From Brevundimonas aveniformis DSM 17977 (lineage in GTDB: Bacteria; Pseudomonadota; Alphaproteobacteria; Caulobacterales; Caulobacteraceae), in assembly GCF_000428765.1 (NCBI RefSeq), contig NZ_KE386797.1, positions 171,449 through 235,448 of the forward strand: DNA of 64,000 nt, written 5' to 3'. Both the position numbers and the translations under genes were made by a program. Each line of letters starts with the position of its first letter. Positions within the stretch are counted from its first letter, which is position 1. A model generated the notes under the pieces. It worked only from the letters and a program-made list of their open reading frames with translations, did not search any database and was not told where the DNA came from. Shown in pieces: positions 62,684-64,000 of this stretch.

Positions 62684-62769
62684 TCTTTCAGAGAGAGCGT
62701 GCGGGGAAGAGGTGCGTAACCTTTTCGTACCGCCGCTACACGACCAAGATTCGCCTGGAGGGGCACTGA

Positions 62770-63477
62770 ATGCGCGTTCTGTTGATCGAAGACGACAGTG
62801 CCACCGCACAGAGCATCGAATTGATGCTCAAGTCCGAGGGCTTCAATGTCTACACCACCGACCTGGGTGAAGAAGGCATCGATCTGGGCAAGATCTATGA
62901 CTACGACATCATCCTCCTTGACCTGAACCTGCCCGACATGAACGGCATCGAGGTTCTTCGTCAGCTTCGCGTCGGCAAGATTAATACGCCCGTGATGATC
63001 CTTTCGGGCTCGAGCGAGATCGACACCAAGGTCAAGACCTTTGGCGGCGGTGCCGACGACTACATGACCAAGCCCTTCCATCGCGATGAGCTGATCGCCC
63101 GCATTCAGGCGGTCGTGCGTCGCTCCAAGGGCCACGCCCAGGCGATCATCTCGACCGGCGAAATCGCGGTGAACCTCGATGCCAAGACCGTCGAAGTGAA
63201 CGGCCACCGCGTGCATCTGACCGGCAAGGAATATCAGATGCTCGAGCTGCTCTCCCTGCGTAAGGGCACGACCCTGACCAAGGAGATGTTCCTGAACCAC
63301 CTGTACGGCGGCATGGACGAGCCCGAGCTGAAGATCATCGACGTCTTCATCTGCAAGCTGCGCAAGAAGCTGGCGACTGCCGCCGGCGGCAAGCACTACA
63401 TCGAAACCGTCTGGGGCCGCGGCTACGTCCTGCGCGATCCCCAGGAAAGCTCCGCCGGCATCACCGCCGCGGCCTGA
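62770..63477 (+). CDS. ctrA: Cell-cycle master response regulator CtrA
   Basis: A 235-residue OmpR-type regulator, essentially the canonical CtrA. The receiver has [20 protein letters not shown], phospho-acceptor Asp51 ([20 protein letters not shown]), [20 protein letters not shown]. The winged helix has [40 protein letters not shown] and the ending [14 protein letters not shown]. The protein ends in Ala-Ala, the ClpXP degron used for cell-cycle proteolysis. CtrA controls replication initiation, division, motility and, in some alphaproteobacteria, GTA genes. The upstream region carries GANTC sites and a CtrA-like half box, and a strong terminator follows. Confidence 0.97.
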   Translation: MRVLLIEDDSATAQSIELMLKSEGFNVYTTDLGEEGIDLGKIYDYDIILLDLNLPDMNGIEVLRQLRVGKINTPVMILSGSSEIDTKVKTFGGGADDYMTKPFHRDELIARIQAVVRRSKGHAQAIISTGEIAVNLDAKTVEVNGHRVHLTGKEYQMLELLSLRKGTTLTKEMFLNHLYGGMDEPELKIIDVFICKLRKKLATAAGGKHYIETVWGRGYVLRDPQESSAGITAAA

Positions 63478-63506
63478 CCGAAAGTTTGTAAGCGTCCGGG
63501 TTGGAA

Positions 63507-63540
63507 ACACCCGCCGGGAAACCGGCGGGTGTCTTTCATT
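63507..63540 (+). terminator. Rho-independent terminator of ctrA
   Basis: An 11-bp perfect stem (ACACCCGCCGG and its complement, 63507-63517 and 63522-63532) with a GAAA tetraloop, followed by CTTTCATT, starting 30 bp after the ctrA stop. It should end the ctrA transcript before the next gene. Confidence 0.88.
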
Positions 63541-63616
63541 GTGTCACCCGCATCCGTCGCCCTTGATCTAACCGCCACCTGCACTAGGGTCCCGGGCGAC
63601 CTTGGGGGAGGCGACT

Positions 63617-64000
63617 ATGCGATCACTCATCGGATTCCTGGCCGCGCTCGGCCTGGCCCTGTTCATCGCCGCGCTGACGATCCGACCGCCCTCACCGGTG
63701 TCCGACGACGCAGAGGCCACGGCCTTCTCGGCGGAACGGGCCATGGTCGATGTCCGTCAGATCGGCCAGGTGGCGCACCCCACCGGCACTCCAGAGAATG
63801 ATCAGGTGCGCGAAACCCTGCTGCGCCGGATGCAGCAACTGGGCCTTGAGGTTTCGGCCCAGCGGGCCGACGCCGTCTTTACGCGCCGCCCGGATTTCGT
63901 GACCGGTGGCCAGATCGAGAACCTGATCGGCGTCCTGCCGGGCGACAATCCGACGGCACCTGCGGTCGTCCTGATGAGCCACTATGATTCCGCCGTCGGC
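63617..64000 (+). CDS. M28-family metallopeptidase, N-terminal part (cut by window end)
   Basis: The first 128 residues of a gene that runs off the window. A membrane or signal segment (about 3-22, LIGFLAALGLALFIAALTIR) precedes FSAERAMVDVRQIGQVAHPT and GTPENDQVRETLLRRMQQLG, then NLIGVLPGDN and VVLMSHYDSAVG. The last segment holds the first zinc ligands (His and Asp) of M28 aminopeptidases. ATG 63617 has GGGGGAGG upstream. The peptidase is probably anchored in the inner membrane and acts on its outer face; the rest of the gene is not visible. Confidence 0.85.
   Translation, partial: MRSLIGFLAALGLALFIAALTIRPPSPVSDDAEATAFSAERAMVDVRQIGQVAHPTGTPENDQVRETLLRRMQQLGLEVSAQRADAVFTRRPDFVTGGQIENLIGVLPGDNPTAPAVVLMSHYDSAVG

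Overview
The window is chromosomal DNA of high GC content from an alphaproteobacterium of the Caulobacterales, most likely Brevundimonas or a close relative. This rests on the cell-cycle response regulator CtrA (Asp51, Ala-Ala C-terminus) with a dense cluster of GANTC (CcrM-type) sites upstream, a PleC-type histidine kinase next to the glnE block, a DUF2336 protein, and a gene-transfer-agent (GTA) structural cluster. The genus is an inference from gene content; no rRNA or tRNA gene was seen.

Layout. 1-5.7 kb: two small membrane proteins, a YHS/HMBD copper- or silver-type P-ATPase, an ALDH7-type dehydrogenase and a hypothetical gene. 5.8-10.3 kb: pleC, then a minus-strand ECF sigma / anti-sigma-like / heavy-metal-sensor-like / EF-hand group. 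10.3-22.4 kb: minus-strand housekeeping and signalling genes (glnE, a two-component pair, a DegP protease, ccmE, a second two-component pair with a PepSY protein, a DnaJ-like protein).

22.5-36.5 kb: a GTA-type head-tail cluster on the minus strand, from portal through protease, capsid, connectors, tail tube, tape measure and distal tail to the host-interaction protein. No terminase gene is present. Four plus-strand genes interrupt it. One of them, a four-helix-bundle (23S-intervening-sequence type) gene, is bounded by inverted arrays of a GAGTNNN heptamer and looks like a discrete mobile unit. Several GC-rich palindromic repeats sit in or between the GTA genes, one of them read in frame inside the capsid gene.

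36.6-49.5 kb: a large multi-PAS hybrid kinase, a YcgN-type protein, an RND permease without partners, an M14 carboxypeptidase, a visibly lower-GC two-gene island (serine dehydrogenase proteinase-like plus a small protein) and an ABC-F ATPase whose gene carries two in-frame palindromic inserts built on the same GAGTNNN heptamer. 49.5-50.2 kb: a gene-free stretch with a rho-independent terminator, possibly a structured RNA, then an unusual array of GTGCAC palindromes.

50.2-64 kb: a substrate-binding lipoprotein, DUF2336 and other small genes, a TPR metallopeptidase-like protein, prfC, a methyltransferase/LysR divergent pair, a TIR-domain membrane protein, yaaA, ctrA and the start of an M28 peptidase.

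The strongest lead for something undescribed is the GAGTNNN heptamer repeat family: one long form carrying a four-helix-bundle gene inside the GTA cluster, and three short gene-less forms, two of which are translated as part of an ABC-F protein.
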